64,000 nt of DNA from UBA4421 sp028228615 (GCA_028228615.1 JAOJBS010000007.1:43282-107281), one strand, 5' to 3'; positions 25,959-35,176 are shown, counted from the stretch's first letter. Notes: generated by a model from the sequence alone, not told the origin. A program made the numbers and translations.

Positions 25959-26206
25959 GGTCTTTTTTGTTCTTCTATGACCTGAACAGGCCTATTTTTA
26001 TTCTCAGCCTACTCTTTCAGCAACACAATGGTCACGATCGGTCACTGATCATAGCTGTTGCCCCGCAAATTTTGCAACGACTAAGTGCCGATACAGGCAT
26101 TTTCCCATTCATAACAATTGAGTTGCTTTGACCTCATTGGTTTGCGCAGTGCTTTGGCCGGATCGACCCTGCGGAAGACTGTTTTGCGCTAGCCACTTTT
26201 TAGGCG

Positions 26207-26237
26207 AAAAAAAACGGGCTTAACGCCCGTTTTTTTT
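26207..26237 (-). terminator. Rho-independent terminator of the acyl-CoA dehydrogenase transcript
   Basis: Eight A, ACGGGC, loop, GCCCGT, eight T. It lies 40 bases beyond the stop of the minus-strand acyl-CoA dehydrogenase. The symmetrical A/T runs let it work in both directions. Confidence 0.9.
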
Positions 26238-26278
26238 ATAATCACTTGATTAGTCAACTGGTCATCGACTCTGTTCGA

Positions 26279-27493
26279 TTATAGACCCAGTACCAGTTTT
26301 GACATGATGTTGCGCTGAATCTCATTTGATCCGGCATAGATGCTCACTTTACGCGTATTAAAATACTCTTGAGCCACACCATTCGATGCCTGCGGGCCAA
26401 CGCTCTGGAAGTTGTCGCCAGGTGCTGGTGTTGATGAATCTAATGGCAACGCGTAGTTACCGGTGATTTCCAACGCAAGTTCAGTTACTGACTGCTGTAA
26501 CTCTGAACCCCTGGTCTTCAACATTGAACTCTCTGGACCAACGTTTTGGCCTGCGGCTAATGCGCCCAAAATACGGAACTCCGTGAATTCCATCGCCAAA
26601 ATTTCTACTTCCACTTCATTGAAACGCTTCATGAAATCTGCGTTTTCAGCATAGGTAGCCCCGTAGCCATCTTGCTCAGCAGCCGCTGCGCCGCGCAGAT
26701 GCGCCATTGCGCCCTTGAGTGCTGGCGAATATGCGTTACCGCGCTCAAATTCAAGCAGGTACTTAGCACAGGTCCAACCTTTGCCTTGCTCGCCTACTAG
26801 GTTTTCTTTAGGCACTTTAACGTTGTCAAAGTAAACCATATTGATTTCTTGGAAGTTCTCAGCTGGCGTATCCAATGTGACAATAGGCTTAACGCTGATA
26901 CCCGGTGTGGTCATGTCCATTAGAATGAAGCTGATGCCCATTTGGCGGATGTCTTCGTTGCTGGTTCTGACGAGGCAGAACATCCAATCAGCGTGCTGGG
27001 CTAATGTGGTCCAAGTTTTTACGCCGTTAACCAAGTAGTGATCGCCCATATCTTCGGCTTTAGTCTTGAGGGACGCCAAATCTGAACCGGAACCTGGCTC
27101 TGAGTAACCTTGGCAGAACCAAACGTCAGAGTTAAGGATAGAGGGCAAGAACTTAGCTTTTTGCTCGTCTGTACCAAACTTCATGATCACGGGTGCAACC
27201 ATGCTCATTCCGAATGGGATAACACCAGGCGCACCGACTTTGGCTCGCTCTAGGTCCCAGATGTAGCTTTGGGTTGGTGTGAACGCTGCGCCGCCGTGCT
27301 CTTTTGGCCAGTTGACTGCAGCCCAGCCCTTTTCTGCCAAACGCTTCTGCCAGCCAACTAAATCGTCTTTAGACAACTTGCCTAGTGCGCTGCGTGCTTT
27401 CTTGTCGCGCATTTCTTGTGGCCATGCGCCTTCGAGGAAAGATTGCACGTCTTGTTGAAAGTCCCGGTCTTCTTGTGAAAATGATAAGTCCAT
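26279..27493 (-). CDS. Acyl-CoA dehydrogenase (FadE-like), 404 residues
   Basis: FAD enzyme that makes a trans-2-enoyl-CoA and hands electrons to ETF. Family signatures are CQGYSEPGSGSDLASLKT (FAD and substrate), WTTLAQHADW, and the C-terminal YFNTRKVSIYAGSNEIQRNI. The position holding the catalytic Glu in medium-chain enzymes (YEG) reads Y-A-G here. The base may instead be the Glu in LLEFERG, as in isovaleryl-CoA dehydrogenase types, or be supplied by a partner as in heteromeric steroid enzymes. Length is normal. It follows the 526-residue dehydrogenase by 148 bases on the same strand. Confidence 0.93.
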   Translation of the reverse strand: MDLSFSQEDRDFQQDVQSFLEGAWPQEMRDKKARSALGKLSKDDLVGWQKRLAEKGWAAVNWPKEHGGAAFTPTQSYIWDLERAKVGAPGVIPFGMSMVAPVIMKFGTDEQKAKFLPSILNSDVWFCQGYSEPGSGSDLASLKTKAEDMGDHYLVNGVKTWTTLAQHADWMFCLVRTSNEDIRQMGISFILMDMTTPGISVKPIVTLDTPAENFQEINMVYFDNVKVPKENLVGEQGKGWTCAKYLLEFERGNAYSPALKGAMAHLRGAAAAEQDGYGATYAENADFMKRFNEVEVEILAMEFTEFRILGALAAGQNVGPESSMLKTRGSELQQSVTELALEITGNYALPLDSSTPAPGDNFQSVGPQASNGVAQEYFNTRKVSIYAGSNEIQRNIMSKLVLGL

Positions 27494-27537
27494 TACAACT
27501 CCAAGTTTTTTGATTCAAGTTAAATTGTATTAATACG

Positions 27538-27572
27538 GCTATCGAAAGGGTGTGAAAAAACTCCTCGATAGC
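27538..27572. repeat. Inverted repeat between the two acyl-CoA dehydrogenase genes
   Basis: GCTATCGA and TCGATAGC are perfect 8-bp arms 19 bases apart, upstream of the 404-residue dehydrogenase. A smaller one, AGATC-AAATA-GATCT, lies at 27589-27603. They could be regulator sites for the downstream gene. Neither matches an operator I recognise. Confidence 0.4.
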
Positions 27573-27641
27573 GCCAAAATTCCGTTCTAGATCAAATAGA
27601 TCTGATTTAAATACGCCGCAAACTCTGCTTCTGCGCTGAGT

Positions 27642-29222
27642 CTAATTCCGCGCTTGATCGAGCAAAGACTTACCTACTACACGAATAGCCAGTGTTTCTT
27701 CCGCGCCTTCAAAAATCGAAAGGACGCGAGCATCGGCGAAATATCGGCTTACTGCAACCTCTTCTGCATAGCCCATGCCGCCATGCAGCTGTACGCCTTC
27801 TCTGGTTACCCACTCGGCGGCGCGACAAGAGAATAACTTTACTAAACTTGCTTCCATTTGCCCAAGGCCTTGATCCATTAATCCGGCTACATGAGCAGTG
27901 AACTCTCTGGAAACGCTAATAAGTGCGCCCATTCTTGCCAATTTGGCCAAAGACAGCGGATAACTGGCTACAGAACGGCCAAACACTTTGCGGTCTTGGG
28001 TATAACGCTTACTTTCTTCAAAGGCGGCGCGCATTAGGCCGCACGCTCTGGCGGCGGTTTGTAATCGCCCTCCCATAAACCCGCGCATGGTGAAATAAAA
28101 GCCTTTACCAATGCCCGCTTCACAGCCGATTAGACAATCGTCTGGTACAAAAAAGTTGTCGTAGAACATTTCATAGGAATGCATGCCGCGATAACCCAAG
28201 GTGGGAATCGAGCGGCCAGTCATGCGCCCGCCCTGCTCCTGCTCGTATTCAAAGTCGTGGCCTTGATAAGCGGGTTTTTCAACGATGAATAGAGACAGGC
28301 CCTTGTGCGCAGGCTTAATGTCTTTGTCTGTTCTTGCGAGTACTAATAATGCGCTGGCAGCACCTGCATAGGTACACCAGGTTTTGCCGCCGTTCAACAA
28401 CCAGCCACCTTCGGTTTGTGTTGCCCGTAAGGCAACGGAGGCAACATCAGAACCCGTGTTGGGTTCAGTTACTGAGACCGCACAGAGTGTGTCGCCGCTG
28501 GCAATGGCAGGCAGCCATTTGGCTTGCTGTTCTTCGGTGCCGCCTTCCATCAGTGCGCGTGCCATAATTTCTGGGCGCGTAATCAGGCTGCCGGCAGCGC
28601 CGAGTGAGCCTCGTGATAGCTCTTCAGTTACTACGACCATGCCCATGCTGTCCTCTTGGGTATCTGGTTTAAGTCCGCCAAACCGCTCGGGAATACTCAG
28701 GCCAAACACGCCCATTTGCTTTAAGGGTTCCAGTATTTCATCAGGCACCAGCAGATCTTTTCTATGAATGTCTTCTGCTAATGGCATAACCACCTCTTCT
28801 GCAAAAGTTCTGAAGGTGTCGCGGATAATGCGCTTGTCTTCATCAACATCGCTTTCAGGCAGGCCGTCATCCAAAAACTGCTGGCCTAATGCGGAGACGT
28901 ATTCTGGAGATAGGAAATCTTGCAGACTTTCTAAGTTCGGTAACTCCGCCGCTTCAAGGCCATATGTCTTAGGCCGTACCGCAAATCTCTGTGTGATAGA
29001 AGTAATCACGTCAGCGACAAAATAGTTGGCTAATTGGGTCAGGTTAGGATTTTTTTCTACCCCAGCCAGTATTGTTCTAGCGGCTAAAAGATCTGCTTGA
29101 GCGAAGGAAAGGTTGTAAAGTTCTATCTGCTCTTGGTCCAAATCGCCCTGCAGAAAGGCGCAAGACTTGCGGATGAGCGTATCTATTTGGTCGAGGACCG
29201 GAGTGAATTGACAATGGTTCAT
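27642..29222 (-). CDS. Acyl-CoA dehydrogenase with extended N-terminus, 526 residues
   Basis: Acyl-CoA dehydrogenase with about 130 extra N-terminal residues before the usual helical domain (DTFRTFAEEVVMPLAEDIHR). FAD/substrate motifs are CAVSVTEPNTGSDVASVALR and GGKTWCTYAG. The catalytic Glu is present in LSIFEGAEETLAIRV, unlike in the neighbour. Arg and Gly of QLHGGMGYAEE mark the FAD-binding dimer contact. The long N-terminal part is mostly helical by composition, and I do not recognise it. Together with the 404-residue enzyme it suggests degradation of an unusual acyl-CoA, with ETF as acceptor (inference). Confidence 0.9.
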   Translation of the reverse strand: MNHCQFTPVLDQIDTLIRKSCAFLQGDLDQEQIELYNLSFAQADLLAARTILAGVEKNPNLTQLANYFVADVITSITQRFAVRPKTYGLEAAELPNLESLQDFLSPEYVSALGQQFLDDGLPESDVDEDKRIIRDTFRTFAEEVVMPLAEDIHRKDLLVPDEILEPLKQMGVFGLSIPERFGGLKPDTQEDSMGMVVVTEELSRGSLGAAGSLITRPEIMARALMEGGTEEQQAKWLPAIASGDTLCAVSVTEPNTGSDVASVALRATQTEGGWLLNGGKTWCTYAGAASALLVLARTDKDIKPAHKGLSLFIVEKPAYQGHDFEYEQEQGGRMTGRSIPTLGYRGMHSYEMFYDNFFVPDDCLIGCEAGIGKGFYFTMRGFMGGRLQTAARACGLMRAAFEESKRYTQDRKVFGRSVASYPLSLAKLARMGALISVSREFTAHVAGLMDQGLGQMEASLVKLFSCRAAEWVTREGVQLHGGMGYAEEVAVSRYFADARVLSIFEGAEETLAIRVVGKSLLDQARN

Positions 29223-29453
29223 GGGGCGGAAGTATGCCCGTTTTTGAGCGATTGAGGAATAATGCCGGTAGCTTTTAGTTCACCTTTGCGTGGACACATT
29301 TATTCCTGTGTTTGGGTCGGTGTTTATGCCTGCCCTAGTGTGCACTGCGCTGCCCACGTTTGGGCGGCAAACAATAGACAAAATTTCTATGGTCGTTGCA
29401 GCGGTTAATCCGATAGGCAATAGTATCCACCCCTACTTCAGTGAACGAGTTAA

Positions 29454-30353
29454 ATGATAGAGCAGGTCACCGCTTACTTCCTAGAGCTGCAAAAATCCAT
29501 ATGCAACAACTTAGCCGCGGTAGATGGCGCGGCTGAGTTCTCTATTGAGCAAATTCACCCGCCAACCGGAGGCTTGGCACAGCCTCGGGTCTTGGCTGAC
29601 GGCGCGCATATCGAAAAGGCTGCGGTGCAGTTCACGCATTCGGTGGGCGCATCGTTGCCGCCTGCGGCTACAGCACGCAATCCGCACTTAGCGGGCTGCC
29701 CCTTCCAAGCCACGGCCATTTCCTTAATCGTGCACCCACGCAATCCTCATGTACCCATTACTCACATGAATCTGCGTTTCTTTTATGTCGAGGCAGATGA
29801 GCCGTCTTGGTACTTTGGCGGTGGCTATGATTTAACGCCCTGCTATCCAATAGATGAAGACATTGTGCGCTGGCACAGCGCCGCTAAAGCCGCCACAGGA
29901 GACCATTACCCGGCCCTGAAAGCGGCTTGTGATGATTACTTCTACCTTTCTCACCGAGGTGAAACCCGAGGCGTGGGCGGCATTTTTTTTGACGATTGGA
30001 CAAATGGAGGCTTTGATCAAAGCCTTAAGTTTGTGAAAGGTGTTGGCAATTCCTTTGAGCCTACTTACCTACCTATTTTTCACGCACGCATGAACACACC
30101 GTTTACTGAGCAAGAGCGGGACTTTCAGCTATACAGGCGCGGGCGCTACGCAGAATTTAATTTGGCACTAGACCGCGGTACTGCATACGGGCTGCAAAGT
30201 GGTCGCCGAGTGGAGTCAGTATTGGCGTCGCTGCCGCCATTGGTGAAGTGGGTTTACAACTATCAACCGCAAGCAGGTAGTCCTGAAGCCAAGCTCACTG
30301 AATATTATTTGAAACCGCAAGAATGGCTAAAAAATTCTAGCAAATTCAGCTAG
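29454..30353 (+). CDS. hemF: Aerobic coproporphyrinogen III oxidase
   Basis: HemF converts coproporphyrinogen III to protoporphyrinogen IX with O2 in haem synthesis (cytoplasm). Signatures are HLAGCPFQATAISLIVHPRN, THMNLRFF and YFGGGYDLTPCYP. RGRYAEFNLALDRGTAYGLQ is the C-terminal family block. Length 299 is normal. It indicates an oxygen-using organism. The start is ATG 29454 with only a weak Shine-Dalgarno. It diverges from the acyl-CoA dehydrogenase across 230 bases in which I see nothing else. Confidence 0.98.
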   Translation: MIEQVTAYFLELQKSICNNLAAVDGAAEFSIEQIHPPTGGLAQPRVLADGAHIEKAAVQFTHSVGASLPPAATARNPHLAGCPFQATAISLIVHPRNPHVPITHMNLRFFYVEADEPSWYFGGGYDLTPCYPIDEDIVRWHSAAKAATGDHYPALKAACDDYFYLSHRGETRGVGGIFFDDWTNGGFDQSLKFVKGVGNSFEPTYLPIFHARMNTPFTEQERDFQLYRRGRYAEFNLALDRGTAYGLQSGRRVESVLASLPPLVKWVYNYQPQAGSPEAKLTEYYLKPQEWLKNSSKFS

Positions 30354-30387
30354 ATAAGTAATTATTGTAAAAATAATATCAAGTATT

Positions 30388-30699
30388 TTACTCAACGATA
30401 GTCAATCGATCTTCGACACCGTTCACACTGCCGGTTTCGCCAGCAATGCGTAGGGCTTTTTGCCGCGCGTAATCTGAGGGCACTCGCCCTCTCAGCGTGA
30501 CCACGCCTTTTGCGACCGAAACGCCTACCTGTAGGCCCTTCACTTCTGGGTCGTTGAGCAAACGCAATTTCACTGCAGCTTTGATTTGAACGTCGTCAGT
30601 AAATTCGCCGGTTGTCCTCTTTGATCCATCGCTATAGGCCTGACAACCCAACAAAAAACTCAGTAGCATCCCAGTGCAAAGCAAACGAACAGTGCGCAT
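30388..30699 (-). CDS. BON-domain lipoprotein
   Basis: Small exported protein, 103 residues from ATG 30699. AAGGAT seven bases upstream selects this start; the frame is open further to 30888. The signal ends in a lipobox, SFLLGC, so Cys is probably acylated. One BON domain follows (VQIKAAVKLRLLNDPEVKG ... VKGVVTLRGRVPSDYARQKA), the phospholipid/periplasm-associated fold of OsmY and Kbp. It likely sits in the periplasm or at the outer membrane, possibly with an envelope-stress role (family inference). It diverges from the lactonase gene. Confidence 0.85.
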   Translation of the reverse strand: MRTVRLLCTGMLLSFLLGCQAYSDGSKRTTGEFTDDVQIKAAVKLRLLNDPEVKGLQVGVSVAKGVVTLRGRVPSDYARQKALRIAGETGSVNGVEDRLTIVE

Positions 30700-30759
30700 A
30701 GCTATATCCTTATCCATAGACCCAGTTAGAATGCGAGATTGAATCACGGAGAGATTAAA

Positions 30760-31719
30760 ATGCAACCAGAACTGAAAATTCTTGCGACAGACCTGCAATT
30801 CCCAGAGGGTCCAATCGCTATGCCTGATGGCAGTGTCCTGCTTGTTGAGATCCAACGTGGCACGCTTTCCAGAGTGCAAAATGGACAAGTGGACGTGGTT
30901 GCTGAGCTAGGCGGCGGACCCAATGGCGCAGCCATTGGCCCTGATGGGGCGTGTTATATCTGTAATAACGGCGGCTTTGAGTGGATCAAAGCAGGCGATA
31001 AAACTTATCCGGGTGAACAACCCCGGGACTATAGTGGCGGCAGAATTGAGCGTGTTGATTTGGTCAGCGGCGCAATCACCACCCTTTATACTCAATGTGA
31101 GGGTCAGCCACTGCGCGGCCCCAATGACATTGTTTTTGATCAAACCGGCGGTTTTTGGTTTACAGATCACGGTAAAACAAGGCCTCGAGATCGAGATAGA
31201 ACCGGCGTGTTTTATGCGCAGCCGGATGGTTCAATGATCACTGAGGTGATTTTCCCCTTGGAAGCGCCAAACGGTATTGGCCTTTCTGCCGATGAGAAGA
31301 CGGTATTTGTTGCTGAAACACCCACAGGCAGAGTTTGGGCATTTGACTTGGCGGGTCCGGGCGAACTTGCAACGGGCAAAAATTCTAAGCGCCTGCTGGC
31401 CGGGCGCAGCGGGCACTTTATGTTCGACTCGCTCGCCATTGATGCTAACGGAGATGTCTGTGTGGCGACGCTTTTGGATGGCGGTATCACCACCCTTTCC
31501 GACCGAGCCGACTCCTTTTCAAAACGAGAGTCAAAAGAAGAGCGGAAAGATCCGCAATTTGTGCCGTTATTTGTACCTATGCCAGACCGAATCACTACCA
31601 ATATCTGCTTTGGTGGCGAAGACTTAAAGACCGCTTACATTACTTTGTCCTCCACTGGACAATTGGTGGCAATGGACTGGCCCGTTGGCGGTCTACCTTT
31701 AAACTTCCTGAATAAGTAA
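30760..31719 (+). CDS. SMP-30/gluconolactonase-type lactonase
   Basis: Six-bladed beta-propeller lactonase, 319 residues, with GGAGAG upstream of ATG 30760. Metal-binding candidates are E16 (FPEGPIA), N in RGPNDIVFD and APNGIGLS, and D in FDSLAIDANGD. WFTDHGKTRPRDRDR is the family's loop. Such enzymes open lactones of sugar acids. It is 9 bases upstream of tctC, so it is likely one transcript with a carboxylate transporter, suggesting uptake and hydrolysis of an aldonic-type acid or lactone (inference). No signal peptide; cytoplasmic. Confidence 0.87.
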   Translation: MQPELKILATDLQFPEGPIAMPDGSVLLVEIQRGTLSRVQNGQVDVVAELGGGPNGAAIGPDGACYICNNGGFEWIKAGDKTYPGEQPRDYSGGRIERVDLVSGAITTLYTQCEGQPLRGPNDIVFDQTGGFWFTDHGKTRPRDRDRTGVFYAQPDGSMITEVIFPLEAPNGIGLSADEKTVFVAETPTGRVWAFDLAGPGELATGKNSKRLLAGRSGHFMFDSLAIDANGDVCVATLLDGGITTLSDRADSFSKRESKEERKDPQFVPLFVPMPDRITTNICFGGEDLKTAYITLSSTGQLVAMDWPVGGLPLNFLNK

Positions 31720-31728
31720 GCGCAAATT

Positions 31729-32700
31729 ATGCACAGAATCCTTATAGCCTACGGTTTGCTCTGCCTTACTGGTATTTGTTCTGTCGCGCTGGCTGATGAT
31801 GCGGTTGACGCGCGCCTGCATATTGTTATTCCAGCGGGTCCTGGTGGCGGATTAGATGCCACAGCTCGGGCTATTGGCAGAGCACTGGTGAGCGATCAAG
31901 AGGTCGCTCGGGTGAGTTACGAAAACCGCACTGGCGGCGGTGGCGGCAAAGCCATGGCCTACTTTGTCGAATCTACAGATTCGTTGACCGATACCCTGTT
32001 GGTCAACTCAACCCCATTACTGATCCGTTCACTCCAAGGTCTATTCCCGCACTCCTATCGTGATTTAACGCCCATTGCAGGGCTGATTGCAGATCCGGGC
32101 ATCATTGCTGTGCGGGCTGATTCGCCCTATCAAAGCTGGGCGGAAGTTGTTGCAGCCATGAAGCAGAGGCCAGGCAAGTTGTTTGTTGGCGGCGGGTCGG
32201 TGAAAGGCAGCTTAGATCATATTATTTTATCGCTACTGGTCGATAAGGCGGGCATTGCACCCCGCAGTGTTCGTTATTTACCTTACGACGGTGGCGGCAA
32301 AGCGATGCTGGCCCTGCTCAGTGGCGAGGTGGATATTATGGTCAGTGGTCTAGGCGAGACGTTGGCGCAGCAAAAGGCCGGCAGTATTAGGCTGCTGGGT
32401 ATGACGTCTGAGCAAGCCAACCTCAGTTTCCCAGAGGTTCCTACATTTAGAGCGCAGCAAGTAGACGTGGTTTTTTACAACTGGCGGGGGTTATTCGCGC
32501 CCTCCTCGACAACGCCTGTGCAACGTGCCCAATGGATTGCGCAATTATCTAACACCGTTGCTGGTGCACAGTGGCAGCAACAGCTTACGCGCTACGGATG
32601 GCAGCCACTTTATCTACCGGGAGATGAGTTCTCTAGGTATCTTGCGCAGCAAGAAATCATGCTCAAAGAGGTGCTCACTCAGTTAGGCTTGGTGCGCTAG
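31729..32700 (+). CDS. tctC: Tripartite tricarboxylate transporter substrate-binding protein
   Basis: Periplasmic binding protein (TctC/Bug family), 323 residues, with signal peptide ending SVALA/DD. HIVIPAGPGGGLDATARAIGR is the ligand-loop signature, and GGGSVKGSLDH plus YLPYDGGGKAMLALLSGEVD are the usual later blocks. Ligands of the family are citrate and other carboxylates; the specific one cannot be read here. It lies directly ahead of tctB and tctA. Confidence 0.93.
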   Translation: MHRILIAYGLLCLTGICSVALADDAVDARLHIVIPAGPGGGLDATARAIGRALVSDQEVARVSYENRTGGGGGKAMAYFVESTDSLTDTLLVNSTPLLIRSLQGLFPHSYRDLTPIAGLIADPGIIAVRADSPYQSWAEVVAAMKQRPGKLFVGGGSVKGSLDHIILSLLVDKAGIAPRSVRYLPYDGGGKAMLALLSGEVDIMVSGLGETLAQQKAGSIRLLGMTSEQANLSFPEVPTFRAQQVDVVFYNWRGLFAPSSTTPVQRAQWIAQLSNTVAGAQWQQQLTRYGWQPLYLPGDEFSRYLAQQEIMLKEVLTQLGLVR

Positions 32701-32708
32701 GCACTGCC

Positions 32709-33128
32709 ATGATCTATCGCAGCATTCTTGTTTCACTGTTGGCGATAGGCGCTGGCTATGTGCTGCTAACCTCCCAAATTGCGCTGGACCCTTGGAGTGA
32801 AATGGACGCCATCAATTCGCGCACGCTGCCGTATCTTTACGGCACAGGGTTAATGCTTTGCGCATTTATGCTCACTTGGCAACAACCCAACAAGGTGGAA
32901 GTTTCGCCGCGACTATTGCCACTGGCAGCGGTGTGTTTGGTGATCATTACTTTTATCATTTTGTTGCCCTACACCGGCTTGTGGTGGGCACTGGGCGCGC
33001 TGCTATTGCTCAATATGCTGATCATGGGTGAGCGTCGGCTACCTATTCTGCTTGGCATGTCAATCAGTGTACCTCTTGTTGGCTGGGCGTTAGTTGAGCA
33101 GGTACTTGAAATGGTTATTCCACTCTAG
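32709..33128 (+). CDS. tctB: Tripartite tricarboxylate transporter small membrane protein
   Basis: TctB-type protein of 139 residues with four hydrophobic spans and a conserved FPRLL-like element (VEVSPRLLPL). It is the small membrane subunit of the TctCBA system, eight bases after tctC and two bases before tctA. Confidence 0.88.
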   Translation: MIYRSILVSLLAIGAGYVLLTSQIALDPWSEMDAINSRTLPYLYGTGLMLCAFMLTWQQPNKVEVSPRLLPLAAVCLVIITFIILLPYTGLWWALGALLLLNMLIMGERRLPILLGMSISVPLVGWALVEQVLEMVIPL

Positions 33129-33130
33129 TC

Positions 33131-34585
33131 ATGCTTGAAGGCGTAATGACAGGCATAGCTACCGCCCTAACGTTGAGCAATTTGAGCTGGGTGGTATTTG
33201 GCTGCATCGCCGGCACGCTTATCGGCATGATTCCGGGGTTAGGCCCTATCAGCGCAATCGCGTTGATGATTCCCATCTCCTACTCGCTAGACCCCGCAGG
33301 TGGCCTGATTATGATGGCCGGTGTTTACTACGGCGCGGTTTTTGGCGGCTCTACCTCGGCAATCTTGATTAATGCACCCGGCGTTGCCAGTACTGTGGCG
33401 ACAAGCTTTGCGGGCTACCCTATGGCCCGGTCCGGTAAAGCGGGTAAAGCCTTGGCAATTGCTGCCTATGCGTCTTTCTTTGGCGGCACCTTTGGCGCTG
33501 TGATGCTGCTTTTCTTTGCCTCAACGTTGGCGCTGTTGGCGCTGCAGATTCAAAGCCCAGAGTATGCGGCCCTAATACTATTCGCCATGACCAGTATTGT
33601 TGTATTTGCCCAACCAGGCCAGCGCATCCCCAGTGCAGTGACGCTTTTATTAGGTCTAATGCTAGGTACTGTGGGTACAGATCAACTAGGTGGCGTTCAG
33701 CGCTTCACCTTCAATCAAATTGATTTAGCCGATGGCATTCACTTTGTCCTGCTGGTTATGTCGACCTTTGCCTTGGCTGAGGCATTTAGATTATTTATTG
33801 CTCAATCACCCCAAACTGAGCAAAAAGTATCGCTACGTGATTTGAAACTGGCTAAATCTGAAGTGCGAAAATTAACACCGGTTGCCGGAAGAAGTGCTTT
33901 GCTGGGATTTATTGTCGGCGTTATGCCTGGGGCCGGTGCTACCCTTGCGAGTTTCTTTGCCTATGATTTAGAAAAGCAGATTGGTGATGGCAGTCTTGAG
34001 GCCGGTTTAACCGCCCCGGAAGCGGCTAACAACGCCGCTTCTACCGGATCATTTGTGCCGTTGTTGAGCCTGGGGATTCCAGGTTCCGGCACCTCAGCGG
34101 TATTACTTGGGGTAATGCTGGCCTACGGGCTTCAGCCCGGCCCCACTTTGATTGTTGAGCAACCAGAAATCTTTTGGGGTGTGATTATTTCAATGTATGT
34201 GGGCAATTTAATGCTGCTGCTGCTCAATCTGCCGCTGATTCCATACCTTGCCAGACTCATCAACCTGCCAAGTAAGGTTTTGCTGCCGCTGGTGATTGGG
34301 TTTTCGCTTATTGGTGTATTTCTCACCACGTTTAGTGTTTTTGATTTGGGACTGATGCTCGGTTTTGCCCTAGCAGCCGGGCTTCTTAGAGCCTACGGCT
34401 TCCCATTAGCACCCATGCTTCTAGGGTTTATTATGAGCGGTCTATTTGAGGAGAACTTGCGCCGCGCACTGTTGCTCAGTTCAGGGGAAATGAGTTATCT
34501 GGTGGAGAGGCCAATTACCCTTTTGATCTTGATCGCCAGTCTGTTAATTTGCTGCATACCGCTATGGAATCGGCGCGTCGCATGA
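33131..34585 (+). CDS. tctA: Tripartite tricarboxylate transporter large permease
   Basis: TctA permease, 484 residues, about 12 spans. Family blocks are GTLIGMIPGLGPISAIALMIP, YYGAVFGGSTSAILINAPG and the second-repeat GVMPGAGATLASFF with STGSFVPLLSLGIPGSGTSA. It transports carboxylates together with TctB using the ligand delivered by TctC, driven by an ion gradient. Closely packed after tctB. Confidence 0.96.
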   Translation: MLEGVMTGIATALTLSNLSWVVFGCIAGTLIGMIPGLGPISAIALMIPISYSLDPAGGLIMMAGVYYGAVFGGSTSAILINAPGVASTVATSFAGYPMARSGKAGKALAIAAYASFFGGTFGAVMLLFFASTLALLALQIQSPEYAALILFAMTSIVVFAQPGQRIPSAVTLLLGLMLGTVGTDQLGGVQRFTFNQIDLADGIHFVLLVMSTFALAEAFRLFIAQSPQTEQKVSLRDLKLAKSEVRKLTPVAGRSALLGFIVGVMPGAGATLASFFAYDLEKQIGDGSLEAGLTAPEAANNAASTGSFVPLLSLGIPGSGTSAVLLGVMLAYGLQPGPTLIVEQPEIFWGVIISMYVGNLMLLLLNLPLIPYLARLINLPSKVLLPLVIGFSLIGVFLTTFSVFDLGLMLGFALAAGLLRAYGFPLAPMLLGFIMSGLFEENLRRALLLSSGEMSYLVERPITLLILIASLLICCIPLWNRRVA

Positions 34586-34630
34586 CATACCATAGCGCCT
34601 TTAAACGCAAGCTAGAATTCGAGGGGCATT

Positions 34631-35041
34631 ATGCGTAGACCTTTTGGTAGAGGAAGAGACGAAGAAGGAACAGAGGCTATTAACCTTACGCCAATGTTAG
34701 ACGTGGTATTTATCATGTTGATTTTCTTTATCGTAACGGCGACTTTCGTGAAGGAAGTGGGTTTAGATGTAAACCAGCCAGACGAAGACAAGCCTAAGAC
34801 GGTAGATCCGAATAAAAAGAGCATCGTGGTTAAGATTACTAAGCGCGATAGAATTCAAATTGCTAAGCGTGATATTGATCGCCGCGCAGTTCGGGCAAAT
34901 ATTGAACGCCTGCATGCAGAAAACCCTGAAGCACCGGTTATCATTCAGCCTCACCCTGATTCAACCACTGATTTGATGATTCATATCATGGACTCAGCGC
35001 GACAAGCTGGCGTATATAACGTCTCTCTCGCAGCTCAGTAG
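34631..35041 (+). CDS. ExbD/TolR-family biopolymer transport protein
   Basis: 136 residues with one N-terminal span. INLTPMLDVVFIMLIFFIVT carries the proton-path Asp (D in MLDVVF) found in all ExbD/TolR/MotB-like stators. The periplasmic part ends with the QAGVYNVSLA block of ExbD. No exbB or tonB partner is adjacent; it follows tctA by 45 bases and ends before a terminator. It may work with an ExbB coded elsewhere, perhaps to energise an outer-membrane receptor for the same substrate (inference). Confidence 0.88.
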   Translation: MRRPFGRGRDEEGTEAINLTPMLDVVFIMLIFFIVTATFVKEVGLDVNQPDEDKPKTVDPNKKSIVVKITKRDRIQIAKRDIDRRAVRANIERLHAENPEAPVIIQPHPDSTTDLMIHIMDSARQAGVYNVSLAAQ

Positions 35042-35109
35042 ATAAGTACAAAGTATATCTAGTTGAGGCATTTTAGTTAGCTAACAATTGCACTTCACTT
35101 AGTTAAAAG

Positions 35110-35133
35110 GGCCGGTTTACCGGTCTTTTTTTT
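35110..35133 (+). terminator. Rho-independent terminator after exbD-like gene
   Basis: GGCCGG and CCGGTC form a stem (one G-U) around TTTA, followed by eight T. It ends the lactonase-tctCBA-exbD-like transcript. Confidence 0.85.
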
Positions 35134-35176
35134 GCCTGTAACTTATCTCCAACAACAAATGACCGATTGTGATGTT

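Larger units (their letters stand above)
25929..26278. other. Gap upstream of the cyclase gene
   Basis: 350 bases holding the promoter side of the signalling block, a TTA repeat (25941-25958) and the acyl-CoA dehydrogenase terminator (26207-26237). No gene seen. GATCGGTCACTGATCATAG near 26035 is a loose repeat without clear symmetry. Confidence 0.5.
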
